From JAJFUV01 sp964561215 (lineage in GTDB: Bacteria > Acidobacteriota > Terriglobia > Bryobacterales > Bryobacteraceae): a stretch of DNA of 64,000 bases. Below are positions 24,056-33,101 of the stretch, piece after piece; the first letter of the stretch is position 1, and every line of letters begins with the position of its first letter. A program made the translations under genes and the position numbers. Under the pieces are notes generated by a model that searched no databases, was not told the DNA's origin, and worked only from the letters and a program-made list of their open reading frames with translations. The stretch is from positions 30,930 to 94,929 of the forward strand of contig CAZLOS010000008.1 in the NCBI GenBank assembly GCA_964561215.1, given 5' to 3'.

Positions 24056-25975
24056 TTACTGGTTTTCCTCAATCTCGCGCGACATCTCTTCCCACTCCCC
24101 CATCAGCGCTTCGAGCGATTCCCGGCCGGCTTCCACCAGTCCCATGAGGCGTTGCGTTTCTTCGGCGTTTTTGAAGTCGGCGAGCTCGGCTTCGTAACCG
24201 GCGATCTCGGCCTCCCGCCGCGCCACCTCTTCCTCGATTTCCGTGCAGCGGTCTTGCATCTGACGGAGTTTGATCGGATTCAGGCGCTTCGTCCTGGAGC
24301 CTTCCGCGGATGCGGCCTCGGGTGTTGTGTCCGGTGTGGCTTCAGCCTGGTTGGCGGCTTCCATGGCCGCCGCGCTGTCCTTGCGCCGGAGATAGTCTTC
24401 GTAATTCCCCGGATAGACACGCGCCTCACCGTCGGCCACTTCGAACACTCGCGTGGCCAGTTTGTTGACGAAGTAGCGGTCGTGGGAGACGAATACCACC
24501 GTGCCGGTGTATTCGCCGAGCGATTCAAGCAGCACGTCCTTGGCGCGGATGTCGAGATGGTTGGTGGGCTCGTCGAGCAGCATGAAATTCGATGGCTGCA
24601 TCAGCATGCGCGCCAGCGCATAGCGGTTGCGCTCCCCGCCGGACAACACGCCAATGGTCTTGAAAACTTCGTCCGCGCCGAACAGGAAGCAGCCAAGCAC
24701 GGTGCGCAGTTCGGTGAGTGTGGATCGCGGCGACACCTCGCCCAGATCGTCCATCAACGTCGCGGATGTGTTGAGCTCCTTGTACTGGTCCTGCGCGAAG
24801 TAATCCGGCTCGACGTTGTGGCCTACCACGTAGTCGCCGCTCGTGAGCGGCTCCACTCCGGCCAGCATCTTGATGAGCGTGGACTTGCCTGCGCCATTCA
24901 CGCCCACCAGCGCCACGCGGTCGCCGCGCTCGATGATGAAGTCGACATCGCGCAGGACCTGATGCTCGCCGTAAGACTTGCTCACGTGGCGGAACTCGGC
25001 CACGATGCGGCCGCTCGGCTTGGGCTGAGGAAACGAAAAGTGGATGGCCTTTTCTTCCGGCGGAATCTCGATGCGCTCGATGCGATCCAGCTCCTTGATG
25101 CGGCTCTGCACCTGTTTGGCCTTGGTGGCCTGATAGCGGAAGCGGTTGATGAAGGCTTCCAACTGCTGTATGCGCGCCTGCTGATTGCGGTACGCGGCTT
25201 CGAGCGTCGCGCGCTGTTCGGTCTTCAACTCGATGTAGCGCGAATAGCCGCCACTGTAAAAGTGAATGCCGTGGTTCCAGATCTCGACGATGCGTGAAAC
25301 CGTGACGTCCAGGAAGTAGCGGTCGTGGGAGACCAGCACGAAGGCGTAAGGGTACGACCTCAGATAGTCTTCCAACCAGTTGCGCGCTTCCATGTCCAGG
25401 TGGTTGGTGGGCTCGTCCAGAAGCAGCAGGTTGGGCTTCTCGAGCAACAGCTTCGCCAGCGCGATGCGCATCTGCCAGCCGCCGGAGAACTGTTCGGTAG
25501 GCCGAGTCCAATCCTCGCGCGAGAAGCCCAGGCCCGAAAGCACGGTGCCCACCTGCGCGTCGATGGTGTAGTGGTCGCGCGAGCGAAGCTCGGCTTCGAC
25601 GCGATGGAACCGGTCGCTCACCGCGCGGTACTCTTCACCCGAGGGATCCAGTTCCGACATGCGGCGAGCCAGCGTCTCCATCTCGCGTTCCATGGCCTGC
25701 ACGTCGGCGAACACCGTCAGGCATTCGTCGAAGACCGTGCGGCCGGACAGCGACAGGCCGTCCTGCGGCAGGTAGCCGGCGGAGATGCCTTTGGTGGCCA
25801 CCATCGTTCCGTAGTCGAGTGTGTCCTGCCCGGCCAGGACTTTCAGCAGAGTCGACTTACCGGTGCCGTTGGCGCCCACCAGACCCGTGCGCTCCTCGGT
25901 GGTGACCAGCCAATTGACGTTTTCAAAAAGCAGTTTGGGGCCGAACCGCTTGCCGGCGCCGGTGAGCTGAATCAT
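24056..25975 (-). CDS. ABC-F family ATPase (translation factor type)
   Basis: A 639-residue protein with two ABC domains and no membrane domain. Walker A motifs are GANGTGKST (about residue 35) and GVNGAGKST (about 355). Signatures are QFSGGWQMR and LSGGERNR, and each half has LLDEPTNHLD. The linker between halves is the P-site tRNA-interacting arm. The C-terminal 100 residues form a charged coiled coil, as in Uup and YdiF. ABC-F proteins act on the ribosome or, for Uup, also influence transposon excision. The exact subgroup is not fixed. It overlaps the upstream deacylase by ATGA. Confidence 0.93.
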   Translation of the reverse strand: MIQLTGAGKRFGPKLLFENVNWLVTTEERTGLVGANGTGKSTLLKVLAGQDTLDYGTMVATKGISAGYLPQDGLSLSGRTVFDECLTVFADVQAMEREMETLARRMSELDPSGEEYRAVSDRFHRVEAELRSRDHYTIDAQVGTVLSGLGFSREDWTRPTEQFSGGWQMRIALAKLLLEKPNLLLLDEPTNHLDMEARNWLEDYLRSYPYAFVLVSHDRYFLDVTVSRIVEIWNHGIHFYSGGYSRYIELKTEQRATLEAAYRNQQARIQQLEAFINRFRYQATKAKQVQSRIKELDRIERIEIPPEEKAIHFSFPQPKPSGRIVAEFRHVSKSYGEHQVLRDVDFIIERGDRVALVGVNGAGKSTLIKMLAGVEPLTSGDYVVGHNVEPDYFAQDQYKELNTSATLMDDLGEVSPRSTLTELRTVLGCFLFGADEVFKTIGVLSGGERNRYALARMLMQPSNFMLLDEPTNHLDIRAKDVLLESLGEYTGTVVFVSHDRYFVNKLATRVFEVADGEARVYPGNYEDYLRRKDSAAAMEAANQAEATPDTTPEAASAEGSRTKRLNPIKLRQMQDRCTEIEEEVARREAEIAGYEAELADFKNAEETQRLMGLVEAGRESLEALMGEWEEMSREIEENQ

Positions 25976-27549
25976 TGCGCCTGCCCGGCGATGTACCCCG
26001 TGCGGCGCAGGATCCGTCCGGCCCGGACCGAAGTGAGTTTGTCGTTCTCAACCACCGGCTGCCCGTTCACCAGAACCAGGTCGAACCCTTCCGAGTACTG
26101 GTGCGGGTCCTCGTAAGTGGCTTTGTCCTGGACGCGTGCGGGATCGAACAGAACAAGGTCCGCCCAGAAGCCTTCGCGGACCATACCGCGATCGCGGAAC
26201 CCATAGATGCGCGCGGGCAGCGAGGTCATCTTGCGGACGGCGTCCTCCAGCGTGATGGTGTTTCGGTTGCGCACGAACTCGGCCAGCACGCGGGCGCGAG
26301 ATCCGTAAGAGCGCGGATGCGGCTTGCCCGCGCCGAATTCGCGCACGCCGCCGTCGCTGATGACGGATGTATTCGGATACCGCAGGATTCGTTCGACGTC
26401 CTTGATGCTCATCGACTGGTAGACCATTCCCACCCAGTCCTTCTCCATCAGGTCAAATATGGTCTGAATCTGCCGGTCGAGCTTCTTCTTCCCGTGCTTC
26501 AAGATCGCGATTTCGGGGATGGTCTTGCCTTCGAGGCTTTTGTCGAACGGGCAGCTCGACACCATGGCGTAGGAGTAGTCCTTGCATCCTTTGGCCTTCA
26601 GCATCTGCTTCATCTCCCGTGCGATGCGCTGGCGGGTGGCTGGGTCGGCCAGCCGTTCCTTGATCTTCTCCTTGCCGTCGGCGAGCGCCCAACTCGGAAG
26701 CGTGATGCCGAGGTTGGTGCTGGACCGGTCGTACGGATACTGGTCCACGGTGACGTCGACGCCCTCGCGGCGGAACTTCTCGACCAGGGCGATGGATTTG
26801 TCGCTCTCGCCCCAGTGCTTACGGTTGTCGATCTTGAAATGGGACAACTCGACGCGCATCCCGGCGGCCCGGCCCACGTTCGCGGCTTCCTCGATGGCTG
26901 CCAGCACCTTGGCGCCTTCATCGCGGATGTGGCTCGCGTAAATGCCGTCGTATTTGGAGGCGGCCTTAGCCAGCTCGACCACTTCTTCCGTGGTCGAATA
27001 AGTACCCGGAATGTAGATCAGACCGGTTGAAAAGCCGACGGCGCCGTCTCGCATGGCCTTTTCGACCACCTCGCGCATGCGGGCGAGTTCGTCCGGCGTG
27101 GCGTGGCGTTCGGCGCGACCCATCACATGAATACGAATGTCATTATGTCCGGCAAGCGTGGCGAGGTTGATGCCGATCCCGATCTTTTCCAGCTTGGCGA
27201 ACCAGGCAGCGACGTCCACTTCCGAGTCGCCGCAATTACCGGTGACGATCGTGGTGACGCCATCGCGCACGTAATTGCCGGCGAAGGGGATTTTCTCGAT
27301 GTCGCCCTCGACGTGCGTGTGCCCGTCGATGAAGCCGGGTGCGAGCACGCGGTCGTGGGCGTCAATGACACGCTCGGCGCTTGCGCGCGACAGGTTGCCC
27401 ACCGCCGCGATGCGCCCGTCTTTCACGCCGACGTCGGCGCGAAACCAGGGGTTGCCGGTGCCGTCCACCACCCGGGCGTTACGAATGATCATGTTGTAGT
27501 CGGCCGCATGAAGACAGAGAACGGCGAAGAAAAGCAGAAATGAGCGCAT
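25972..27549 (-). CDS. Secreted N-acyl-D-amino-acid deacylase (D-aminoacylase)
   Basis: A zinc amidohydrolase that removes acyl groups from D-amino acids, possibly from peptidoglycan debris. The 525-residue protein has a signal peptide (MRSFLLFFAVLCLHA). The amidohydrolase core shows VLAPGFIDGHTHVEGD, the TGNCG loop, YASHIRDEG, ELSHFK and SDGGVREFG, all as in D-aminoacylases. The end has the usual WADLVLFDPARVQDKATYEDPHQYSEGF segment. The stop overlaps the ABC-F start by 4 bases, so the two are probably expressed together although their functions are unrelated. Confidence 0.92.
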   Translation of the reverse strand: MRSFLLFFAVLCLHAADYNMIIRNARVVDGTGNPWFRADVGVKDGRIAAVGNLSRASAERVIDAHDRVLAPGFIDGHTHVEGDIEKIPFAGNYVRDGVTTIVTGNCGDSEVDVAAWFAKLEKIGIGINLATLAGHNDIRIHVMGRAERHATPDELARMREVVEKAMRDGAVGFSTGLIYIPGTYSTTEEVVELAKAASKYDGIYASHIRDEGAKVLAAIEEAANVGRAAGMRVELSHFKIDNRKHWGESDKSIALVEKFRREGVDVTVDQYPYDRSSTNLGITLPSWALADGKEKIKERLADPATRQRIAREMKQMLKAKGCKDYSYAMVSSCPFDKSLEGKTIPEIAILKHGKKKLDRQIQTIFDLMEKDWVGMVYQSMSIKDVERILRYPNTSVISDGGVREFGAGKPHPRSYGSRARVLAEFVRNRNTITLEDAVRKMTSLPARIYGFRDRGMVREGFWADLVLFDPARVQDKATYEDPHQYSEGFDLVLVNGQPVVENDKLTSVRAGRILRRTGYIAGQAQ

Positions 27550-27583
27550 GGGAGCCTATCCCAAGATTAGCAGGTGAGCGATC

Positions 27584-28444
27584 CTAGACTACCGGGCCCA
27601 GGAAGAAATCGAACGAGCGCGCCAGATAGTCGCGCAGTTCGGACCGCGGCACAACGGCATCCAGGAATCCATGCTGCAGCAGAAACTCGCTGCGCTGGAA
27701 ACCTTGCGGGAGCTTCTGCCGGATGGTCTGTTCGATGACGCGCGGCCCGGCAAAACCGATCAGTGCGCCCGGCTCCCCGATGTTGAGATCGCCCAGCATG
27801 GCGAAACTGGCCGTGACACCGCCTGTCGTGGGATCCGCCAGGACGCTGAGGTAGGGGATTTTGGCCGCGTCAAGCATCATGAGCGCCGCCGAGACCTTGG
27901 CCATCTGCATCAGGCTGACGGCGCCTTCCTGCATGCGCGCGCCGCCGGAACTGGACACGATCACCAGCGGCTGCCGCTTGGCGATCGAGCGCTCCACGGC
28001 TCGGGTGATCTTCTCGCCCACCACGGCGCCCATACTGCCGCCGATGAATTTCAGGTCCAACACGCAAAGCTGGATCTCGCGGCCTTTCATCTTGCCTTCC
28101 ACCGTGATCACGGCGTCCTGGTGCGAGGTCGCCTTGCGCATGTCTTCCAGGCGCTTCTTGTAAGCCTTGGAGTCGGAGAATTCCAGCGGATCGGTGGAAA
28201 CCATATCCTGGTCGTACTCCACCCATTCGCCGTCCATCAGCGCTTTCACGCGCGAGCCGGCGTCCAGCTTGAAATGATAGCCGCACTTGGGGCAGACCTG
28301 CAGGCTCTCTTCCAGGGCTTTGCGCCAGATGATCTGCCGGCACCCGTCGCACTTCAACCACAGGCCTTCGGTACGGACGTTACGTGCGGCGTCCTCGGGA
28401 GGATTTCCCGCAATCCGGGGTTTCTTTCGGGTGAACCAGGCCAT
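27584..28444 (-). CDS. accD: Acetyl-CoA carboxylase carboxyltransferase subunit beta
   Basis: Transfers carboxyl from biotin to acetyl-CoA in fatty acid synthesis, in complex with AccA. The 286-residue protein has the N-terminal zinc ribbon (CDGC and CPKC, residues about 34-56) and the crotonase-like core with GGSMGAVVGEKITRAVE, SSSGGARMQEG and GEPGALIGFAGPRVIEQT. It follows cobO by 8 bases. accA is not in this window, which is usual in many genomes. Confidence 0.96.
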   Translation of the reverse strand: MAWFTRKKPRIAGNPPEDAARNVRTEGLWLKCDGCRQIIWRKALEESLQVCPKCGYHFKLDAGSRVKALMDGEWVEYDQDMVSTDPLEFSDSKAYKKRLEDMRKATSHQDAVITVEGKMKGREIQLCVLDLKFIGGSMGAVVGEKITRAVERSIAKRQPLVIVSSSGGARMQEGAVSLMQMAKVSAALMMLDAAKIPYLSVLADPTTGGVTASFAMLGDLNIGEPGALIGFAGPRVIEQTIRQKLPQGFQRSEFLLQHGFLDAVVPRSELRDYLARSFDFFLGPVV

Positions 28445-28452
28445 GATGACTC

Positions 28453-28986
28453 TCAGTACTCGATGCCTCGCTGCGCGAGGATCCCTTTCTCGAACGGATG
28501 CTTGATCTCCCGGATCTCGCTCACCAGATCGGCCGCGTCGATGAGCCTGTCTTGCGCGTTGCGTCCCGTGCAGATAACGTGCAACTGCGTGGGTCGTGCG
28601 GCAATGTCGTTGAGAACTTGATCCAGAGAGATCATGCCGTAATGAACGGCATAATTGATCTCATCCAAGATTATCATGTCGTAACGATCCGCATGGAAGG
28701 CCTCGACGGCCGCCTTCCATGCCTCCTGGACGAGCCGTATATCCTCGGCGTCGGGCTTTTCGGCCCCCACTTTGACGAAGCCGCGGCCCATGGGGCGGAT
28801 CTGGAAATTCTCACCGAAGGCTTTCACCGCATCCAACTCCCCGTAGTGCCAGGATCCCTTGATGAACTGGATCATGAGCACCCTCATGCCCTGGCCCACC
28901 GCGCGCAAGGCGGTACCCATGGCGGCGCTGGTTTTGCCTTTGCCGTTCCCCGTGAAAACGATCAACAGCCCTCGGTGAGAATCCAC
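28453..28986 (-). CDS. cobO: Cob(I)yrinic acid a,c-diamide adenosyltransferase (BtuR/CobO type)
   Basis: Adenosylates corrinoids to make coenzyme B12. The 177-residue protein has the P-loop FTGNGKGKTSAAMGTALRA, MIQFIKGSWHYGE, and DMIILDEINYAVHYGM, all diagnostic. No other cobalamin gene or B12 riboswitch lies nearby, so this may serve salvage. The start is GTG, and on the minus strand TAGTGT (28998-28993) lies exactly six bases before it, with no Shine-Dalgarno sequence, suggesting a leaderless mRNA. accD follows on the same transcript. Confidence 0.94.
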   Translation of the reverse strand: MDSHRGLLIVFTGNGKGKTSAAMGTALRAVGQGMRVLMIQFIKGSWHYGELDAVKAFGENFQIRPMGRGFVKVGAEKPDAEDIRLVQEAWKAAVEAFHADRYDMIILDEINYAVHYGMISLDQVLNDIAARPTQLHVICTGRNAQDRLIDAADLVSEIREIKHPFEKGILAQRGIEY

Positions 28987-29032
28987 CAGACCACACTAAC
29001 CCGACGTCCCCGAGCGAAGCAAGACGCGGGGC

Positions 29033-29563
29033 TCAGCCCGCGTTCTGCTTGCTGTATGTCCGGATCTTGCGAATTTCCTCGGCCGGGATGTGCAGGAATT
29101 CGAGGAACTCCTGGTGTTCGTCGGGCGCCGAGCGTTCGAACTCGGCGTGCCAGCGGTTCATATCGTCTTGCGTGAAGCCGGCGGCTTTCATAATGCTGAT
29201 CCACTTCTCTTTAGTGACCACGTCGTCTCTCCCTAACGGCCGTTTGGACCGTAATAGTCTGAAAATGGCCCGTTGATGTTCCCGCAGACGCTCGATCTCG
29301 ACGTCGATCTCCTTGAGCCGCCGCTTCAATACTTCGGCGGCTCCGCTATCCGGCCCATCCAGCAGGCCGCGGATGTCGGCGAGTTTCACGCCGGCGTTGC
29401 GATAGACGCAGATCTGTTCGAGCCGCTCCAGGTCCTTCCTGCCGTAGGCGCGGTAATTACCCGCGGTGCGCGAAGGCCGTTTGAGCAGCCTGATCGACTC
29501 GTAATACAGCAGCGTGCCGCGGCTGAGCGAGCAATGCCGCGCCAGTTGAGTGACGGTGAACAT
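29033..29563 (-). CDS. MerR family transcriptional regulator
   Basis: A 176-residue regulator with the MerR winged helix at the N-terminus (TVTQLARHCSLSRGTLLYYESIRLLKRPSRTAGNYRAYG), a dimerisation coiled coil (about 75-115), and a short effector region ending EFLEFLHIPAEEIRKIR. No cysteine pattern typical of metal or SoxR sensors is present in the coiled coil, so the signal is not a simple metal or redox cluster. A CATAGT box lies 13 bases upstream. The immediate downstream genes are cobO-accD, but control of them is only a guess. Confidence 0.88.
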   Translation of the reverse strand: MFTVTQLARHCSLSRGTLLYYESIRLLKRPSRTAGNYRAYGRKDLERLEQICVYRNAGVKLADIRGLLDGPDSGAAEVLKRRLKEIDVEIERLREHQRAIFRLLRSKRPLGRDDVVTKEKWISIMKAAGFTQDDMNRWHAEFERSAPDEHQEFLEFLHIPAEEIRKIRTYSKQNAG

Positions 29564-29603
29564 GGGGCCAGTTCCAACTATGAACCCTGCAGCTTTAGAC
29601 AGG

Positions 29604-30314
29604 TCAAGAGATTAATTTCTCGGCTTCCGGCAGGTCCTCCGGACGGCCCACGTCGCGCCAGGCGCCCTCGATGGCGTAGATGCGCACGCGCCCCCCGCGG
29701 GCCAGTATTTGTTCGACGGCCGTTGGCAGTTCGTATTCGCCGCGAGGCGATTTCGGGATCGACTCCAGCTCGTCGAAAACGGACGCGCGGAAGGTGTAGA
29801 GACCCGCGCTGTTCCAGTGCGTAGACGAAGTACCCTTCGGCGGCTTCTCGATCATTTTTGTGACAACGCCGTCTTTCTCATAAACGGCCGCACCCTGCCA
29901 CGGATCCTTCACCCACTTCACGCCCGCGACGGCTTCCGCCCGCGGATCGGATTCCAATCGCGCGGCGATCCCCGCATAGTGCCGCGCATTCACCATGATG
30001 TCGCCGAAGGTGAGCAGGAATTCGTCGCCGTTCACGAATTCCCGGGCCAGGCGCGTGGCACCGCCTGTGCCATCGAGCGTCGCCTGCATGCGGTAGGTCA
30101 GCTTCATCGGGTAGTTGCCGAAATGATTTTCGATCATCTCGCCGCGATAGCCGGTGACGATGAGCACCTCGGTGAAGCCGGCTTCACGCAAGCGGTCCAG
30201 CACGTGTTCGAGCATCGGTTTGCCGGCGATCGGGAGCATGGGCTTCGGACGATCGTCGGTCAAGTGCTTCATTCGCGTGCCGCGCCCGGCGGCCAAAACC
30301 ACGGCTTTCCTCAC
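29604..30314 (-). CDS. Sugar-phosphate nucleotidyltransferase
   Basis: A 236-residue NTP-transferase that joins a nucleotide to a sugar phosphate. The start is GTG at 30314, giving MRKAVVLAAGRGTRMKHLTDDRPKPMLPI, the usual N-terminal nucleotide loop; the extra open frame upstream belongs to the divergent gene region. Further motifs are LLTFGDIMVN (metal-binding Asp) and GTGGATRLA. It lacks a C-terminal beta-helix, so it is closer to short ManC/RmlA-like enzymes than to GlmU. TATAGT ends six bases before the GTG without a ribosome-binding site. Substrate not assignable. Confidence 0.85.
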   Translation of the reverse strand: MRKAVVLAAGRGTRMKHLTDDRPKPMLPIAGKPMLEHVLDRLREAGFTEVLIVTGYRGEMIENHFGNYPMKLTYRMQATLDGTGGATRLAREFVNGDEFLLTFGDIMVNARHYAGIAARLESDPRAEAVAGVKWVKDPWQGAAVYEKDGVVTKMIEKPPKGTSSTHWNSAGLYTFRASVFDELESIPKSPRGEYELPTAVEQILARGGRVRIYAIEGAWRDVGRPEDLPEAEKLIS

Positions 30315-30320
30315 GAATCC

Positions 30321-30328
30321 ACTATAAT
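30321..30328. promoter_or_regulatory. Overlapping divergent -10 elements (bidirectional leaderless promoter)
   Basis: The 8 bases ACTATAAT hold TATAAT on the plus strand (30323-30328) and TATAGT on the minus strand (30326-30321), sharing four bases. Each hexamer ends exactly six bases before an in-frame start codon: TTG at 30335 (MFS transporter) and GTG at 30314 (nucleotidyltransferase). No Shine-Dalgarno is present on either side, so both mRNAs could begin at the start codon. Confidence 0.6.
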
Positions 30329-30334
30329 CGCCTT

Positions 30335-31594
30335 TTGCACATGACTTCCATGACACGAACACGATGGTGGATTCTTACCCTGCTGTTTTTCATCACCACC
30401 ATCAACTATTTGGACCGCATCGTACTGAGCGTACTCATCCCGGTCATCCGCCAGGACCTGCACATCACCACCGAGCACTACAGTTACGTGACCGGTACCT
30501 TCCAACTGGCGTACACCATCGGATTCATCTTCATGGGGCGGCTGATCGACCGCTACGGTACACGTCTGGGTTACTCAGTAGCCATCGCCTTCTGGTCGGC
30601 GGCGGCCATGCTGCACGCCTTCGTGCGATCGACGGTCTCCCTGGCTTTCTGGCGCGCCATGCTGGGGTTCGGCGAATCGGGCAATTTCCCGGCGGCGATC
30701 AAAGCCGTGACCGAGTGGTTTCCCAAGAAAGACCGGGCGCTTGCCACGGGCCTGTTCAATGCCGGGACCAATGTGGCGTCAATGGTTGGTCCACCGGTAT
30801 TCGTGTGGATGAATGCCAACTTCGGCTGGCGTGCAAGTTTCGCTATTACGGGCGGTTTGGGCTTTATATGGCTCATCCTCTGGGTGCTGCTGTACCGTTT
30901 GCCGGAGATGCATCCGCACGTGAACCAGGCCGAACTCGACTACATCCACAGCGATGGGCCCGAGTCCAAAACCCAGTCCAAGATGGGTTGGGGCGCTGTG
31001 CTGCGTTACAAGCAGACCTTCGCTTTCGCATTGGCCAAGTTCCTCACTGATCCGGTCTGGTGGTTCTATTTATTCTGGCTACCGCCGTATCTGTACGATG
31101 TGCGCAAGTTCAATCTGGAGGAAATCGCCTGGGCGCTGCCCGCCATTTACCTGATGGCCGATTTCGGCAGCGTGATGGGAGGGTGGCTCTCCGGTCATTT
31201 CATCCGCATCGGCTGGACCAACGCCCGGGCGCGCAAGGTGACCATGGCGCTGTCCGCGTGCCTGATGCCGATTGCCGCCACGGCTGTGCTGGTACCGAAT
31301 GCCGTCGTAGTGGTGCTGCTGATGAGCCTGGCCACGGCGGGCCACCAGGCTTGGTCGGCGAATCTTTATACCACGACTACGGACGTCTTCCCCAAGCGTG
31401 CGGTCGCTTCGGTGACCGGCATCGGAGGCTGCGCCGGCGGGTTGGGCGGCGTGATCATTTCGTCGCTGGTGCCGGGCTTCGTCATCGCACATTTCGGATA
31501 CAAGCCGGTCTTCCTGATGATGGGCGTTCTACACCTCTCGGCCCTCGTGATTGTGCACAAGATGATGGGCGACATGAAGCCCGTCGAAGAGTAA
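30335..31594 (+). CDS. MFS transporter (hexuronate/organic anion symporter type)
   Basis: A 12-helix major facilitator, 419 residues from the TTG at 30335. In-frame ATGs at 30341 and 30350 are alternatives that would only remove two or five residues. Family marks: NYLDRIVLSVLIPVI in helix 1, the loop 2-3 signature GRLIDRYGTRLGYS, and AMLGFGESGNFPAAIKAVTEWFPKKDRALATGLFNAG, typical of the ExuT/anion-cation symporter group. Uronates or related sugar acids are likely substrates, in keeping with the sugar enzymes nearby. TATAAT lies six bases before the TTG. Confidence 0.9.
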   Translation: MHMTSMTRTRWWILTLLFFITTINYLDRIVLSVLIPVIRQDLHITTEHYSYVTGTFQLAYTIGFIFMGRLIDRYGTRLGYSVAIAFWSAAAMLHAFVRSTVSLAFWRAMLGFGESGNFPAAIKAVTEWFPKKDRALATGLFNAGTNVASMVGPPVFVWMNANFGWRASFAITGGLGFIWLILWVLLYRLPEMHPHVNQAELDYIHSDGPESKTQSKMGWGAVLRYKQTFAFALAKFLTDPVWWFYLFWLPPYLYDVRKFNLEEIAWALPAIYLMADFGSVMGGWLSGHFIRIGWTNARARKVTMALSACLMPIAATAVLVPNAVVVVLLMSLATAGHQAWSANLYTTTTDVFPKRAVASVTGIGGCAGGLGGVIISSLVPGFVIAHFGYKPVFLMMGVLHLSALVIVHKMMGDMKPVEE

Positions 31595-31641
31595 GCCGGG
31601 CCGCGGTAACATAGACAGATAACGCGCAAAGGGACTTCGTT

Positions 31642-32538
31642 ATGGCTGAACACTCCGGGATTATTCTTGACACCGATTTGCCGGGCGTCACGCGCCGCGC
31701 CCGTGGCAAAGTGAGGGATGTCTACGAGATCGACGGCAAGATCCTGATCGTCGCCACGGACCGTATTTCGGCGTTCGATTACATTCTGCCCACCGGCATT
31801 CCCGATAAGGGCCGCGTGCTGACGCAACTCAGCGTGTTCTGGTTCGACTTCCTAGGATCTTTGGCGCCCAACCATTTCCTGACGGCCAACGTGGATGAGT
31901 ACCCGGATCCACTGCCGCGCTATCGCGACCAACTCGAAGGCCGCTCGATGCTGGTGAAAAGCGCCCGGATGGCGAATGTCGAATGCGTCGCGCGCGGCTA
32001 TCTGTCCGGTTCGGGATGGAAGGAGTACCAGAAGAGCCAGAGCGTGTGCGGCGTGGCCCTGCCGCCGGGTCTCAAGGAAAGCGACAAGCTGCCCGAGCCG
32101 ATCTTTACGCCGTCCACCAAGGCGCAGAGCGGCCACGACCTGAACATTTCCATGCAGCAGGCAGCGGACATGGTGGGCGCCGGGACCGCCGCCAAGTTGC
32201 GCAGCCTCACGCTCTCCATCTACACGCGCGCGGCCGAGTATGCCCTCGAGCACGGCATCATTATCGCCGACACGAAGTTCGAATTCGGTTTCGCCGACGG
32301 CGAGTTGATCCTCGCCGACGAAGTGCTCACGCCGGACTCGTCGCGTTTCTGGCCGCTCGCCAGTTACAAGCCGGGCGGCGCGCAGCCTTCTTTCGATAAG
32401 CAGTACGTCCGCGATTACCTGGAGTCGATTCGCTGGAACAAACAACCGCCCGCACCTCCCCTGCCGGAAGATGTCGCCGCCAGAACCAGCGAGAAGTACA
32501 AGGAGGCGTACCGGGCCCTCACCGGGAAGGTTTTGTGA
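31642..32538 (+). CDS. purC: Phosphoribosylaminoimidazole-succinocarboxamide synthase
   Basis: Joins aspartate to CAIR in purine synthesis. The 298-residue protein shows GKVRDVYEIDGKILIVATDRISAFD at the N-terminus, the VECVARGYLSGSGWKEY motif, and IFTPSTKAQSGHDLNIS, with DEVLTPDSSRFWP near the end. This is the longer, yeast-like PurC class. AAAGGGA precedes the ATG. Its TGA overlaps the GTG of the CvpA gene, and a phosphatase gene follows that, giving a three-gene overlapping operon. Confidence 0.96.
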   Translation: MAEHSGIILDTDLPGVTRRARGKVRDVYEIDGKILIVATDRISAFDYILPTGIPDKGRVLTQLSVFWFDFLGSLAPNHFLTANVDEYPDPLPRYRDQLEGRSMLVKSARMANVECVARGYLSGSGWKEYQKSQSVCGVALPPGLKESDKLPEPIFTPSTKAQSGHDLNISMQQAADMVGAGTAAKLRSLTLSIYTRAAEYALEHGIIIADTKFEFGFADGELILADEVLTPDSSRFWPLASYKPGGAQPSFDKQYVRDYLESIRWNKQPPAPPLPEDVAARTSEKYKEAYRALTGKVL

Positions 32539-33101
32539 ACTGGCTGGATGTCGTACTGGGGATTATTCTCCTCACTTCGGCCGTGGCCGGCTTCGCCAAG
32601 GGGTTGGCACGCACCACAGTGGGCTTCGCCGCCTGCGTGATCGGCTTGCTTTGCGGCTTGTGGTTTTACGGAACCGCCGGCTCGTTCCTGCTTCCGTATG
32701 TGAGTTCGCGCGGCATCGCCAGCTTCATCGGTTTCCTGCTGGTCTTCGTCGGGGCCATGGCCTTTGGCGCCCTGTTGGGCCGGATGCTCGCCGTGCTCTT
32801 CAAGTGGGCGGGTCTGGGCTGGCTGGACCGGCTGTTTGGTGGCGTGTTCGGATTGGTGCGCGGGGCGCTGATCGCGGCGGTGATCGTAATGTTGTTGCTA
32901 GCTTTCACGCCCAAGCCGCCGCCCCGTTCGGTGGTCGGCTCGCGTATTGCTCCTTACGTGATGGACGCCGCGCGCGTGATGGCGGCGATTGCGCCACGGG
33001 AGTTGCGGGACGGCGTGCGGCAGAGCTACGAAAAAGTGAAGCAGGTCTGGTCGGATACACTGAAGAAGGGGTCTCACAGTATTTCCTCCGAAGGAGCTTA
33101 G
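32535..33101 (+). CDS. CvpA family membrane protein
   Basis: A 188-residue protein with four predicted membrane helices (about 5-22, 28-46, 62-84 and 100-120) and a soluble C-terminal tail. The N-terminal LDVVLGIILLTSAVAGFAKGLARTTVGF and the GWLDRLFGGVFGLVRGALIAAVI block are typical of CvpA, a family linked to colicin V export and often found with purine genes. The GTG start shares bases with the purC stop (GTGA). The end shares one base with the next GTG, so translation is probably coupled. Confidence 0.9.
   Translation: MNWLDVVLGIILLTSAVAGFAKGLARTTVGFAACVIGLLCGLWFYGTAGSFLLPYVSSRGIASFIGFLLVFVGAMAFGALLGRMLAVLFKWAGLGWLDRLFGGVFGLVRGALIAAVIVMLLLAFTPKPPPRSVVGSRIAPYVMDAARVMAAIAPRELRDGVRQSYEKVKQVWSDTLKKGSHSISSEGA

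Noticed and set aside
28987..29032. A cobalamin riboswitch upstream of cobO
   Set aside because: The gap is 46 bases, far too short, and is mostly filled by the -10 box and the MerR gene end.
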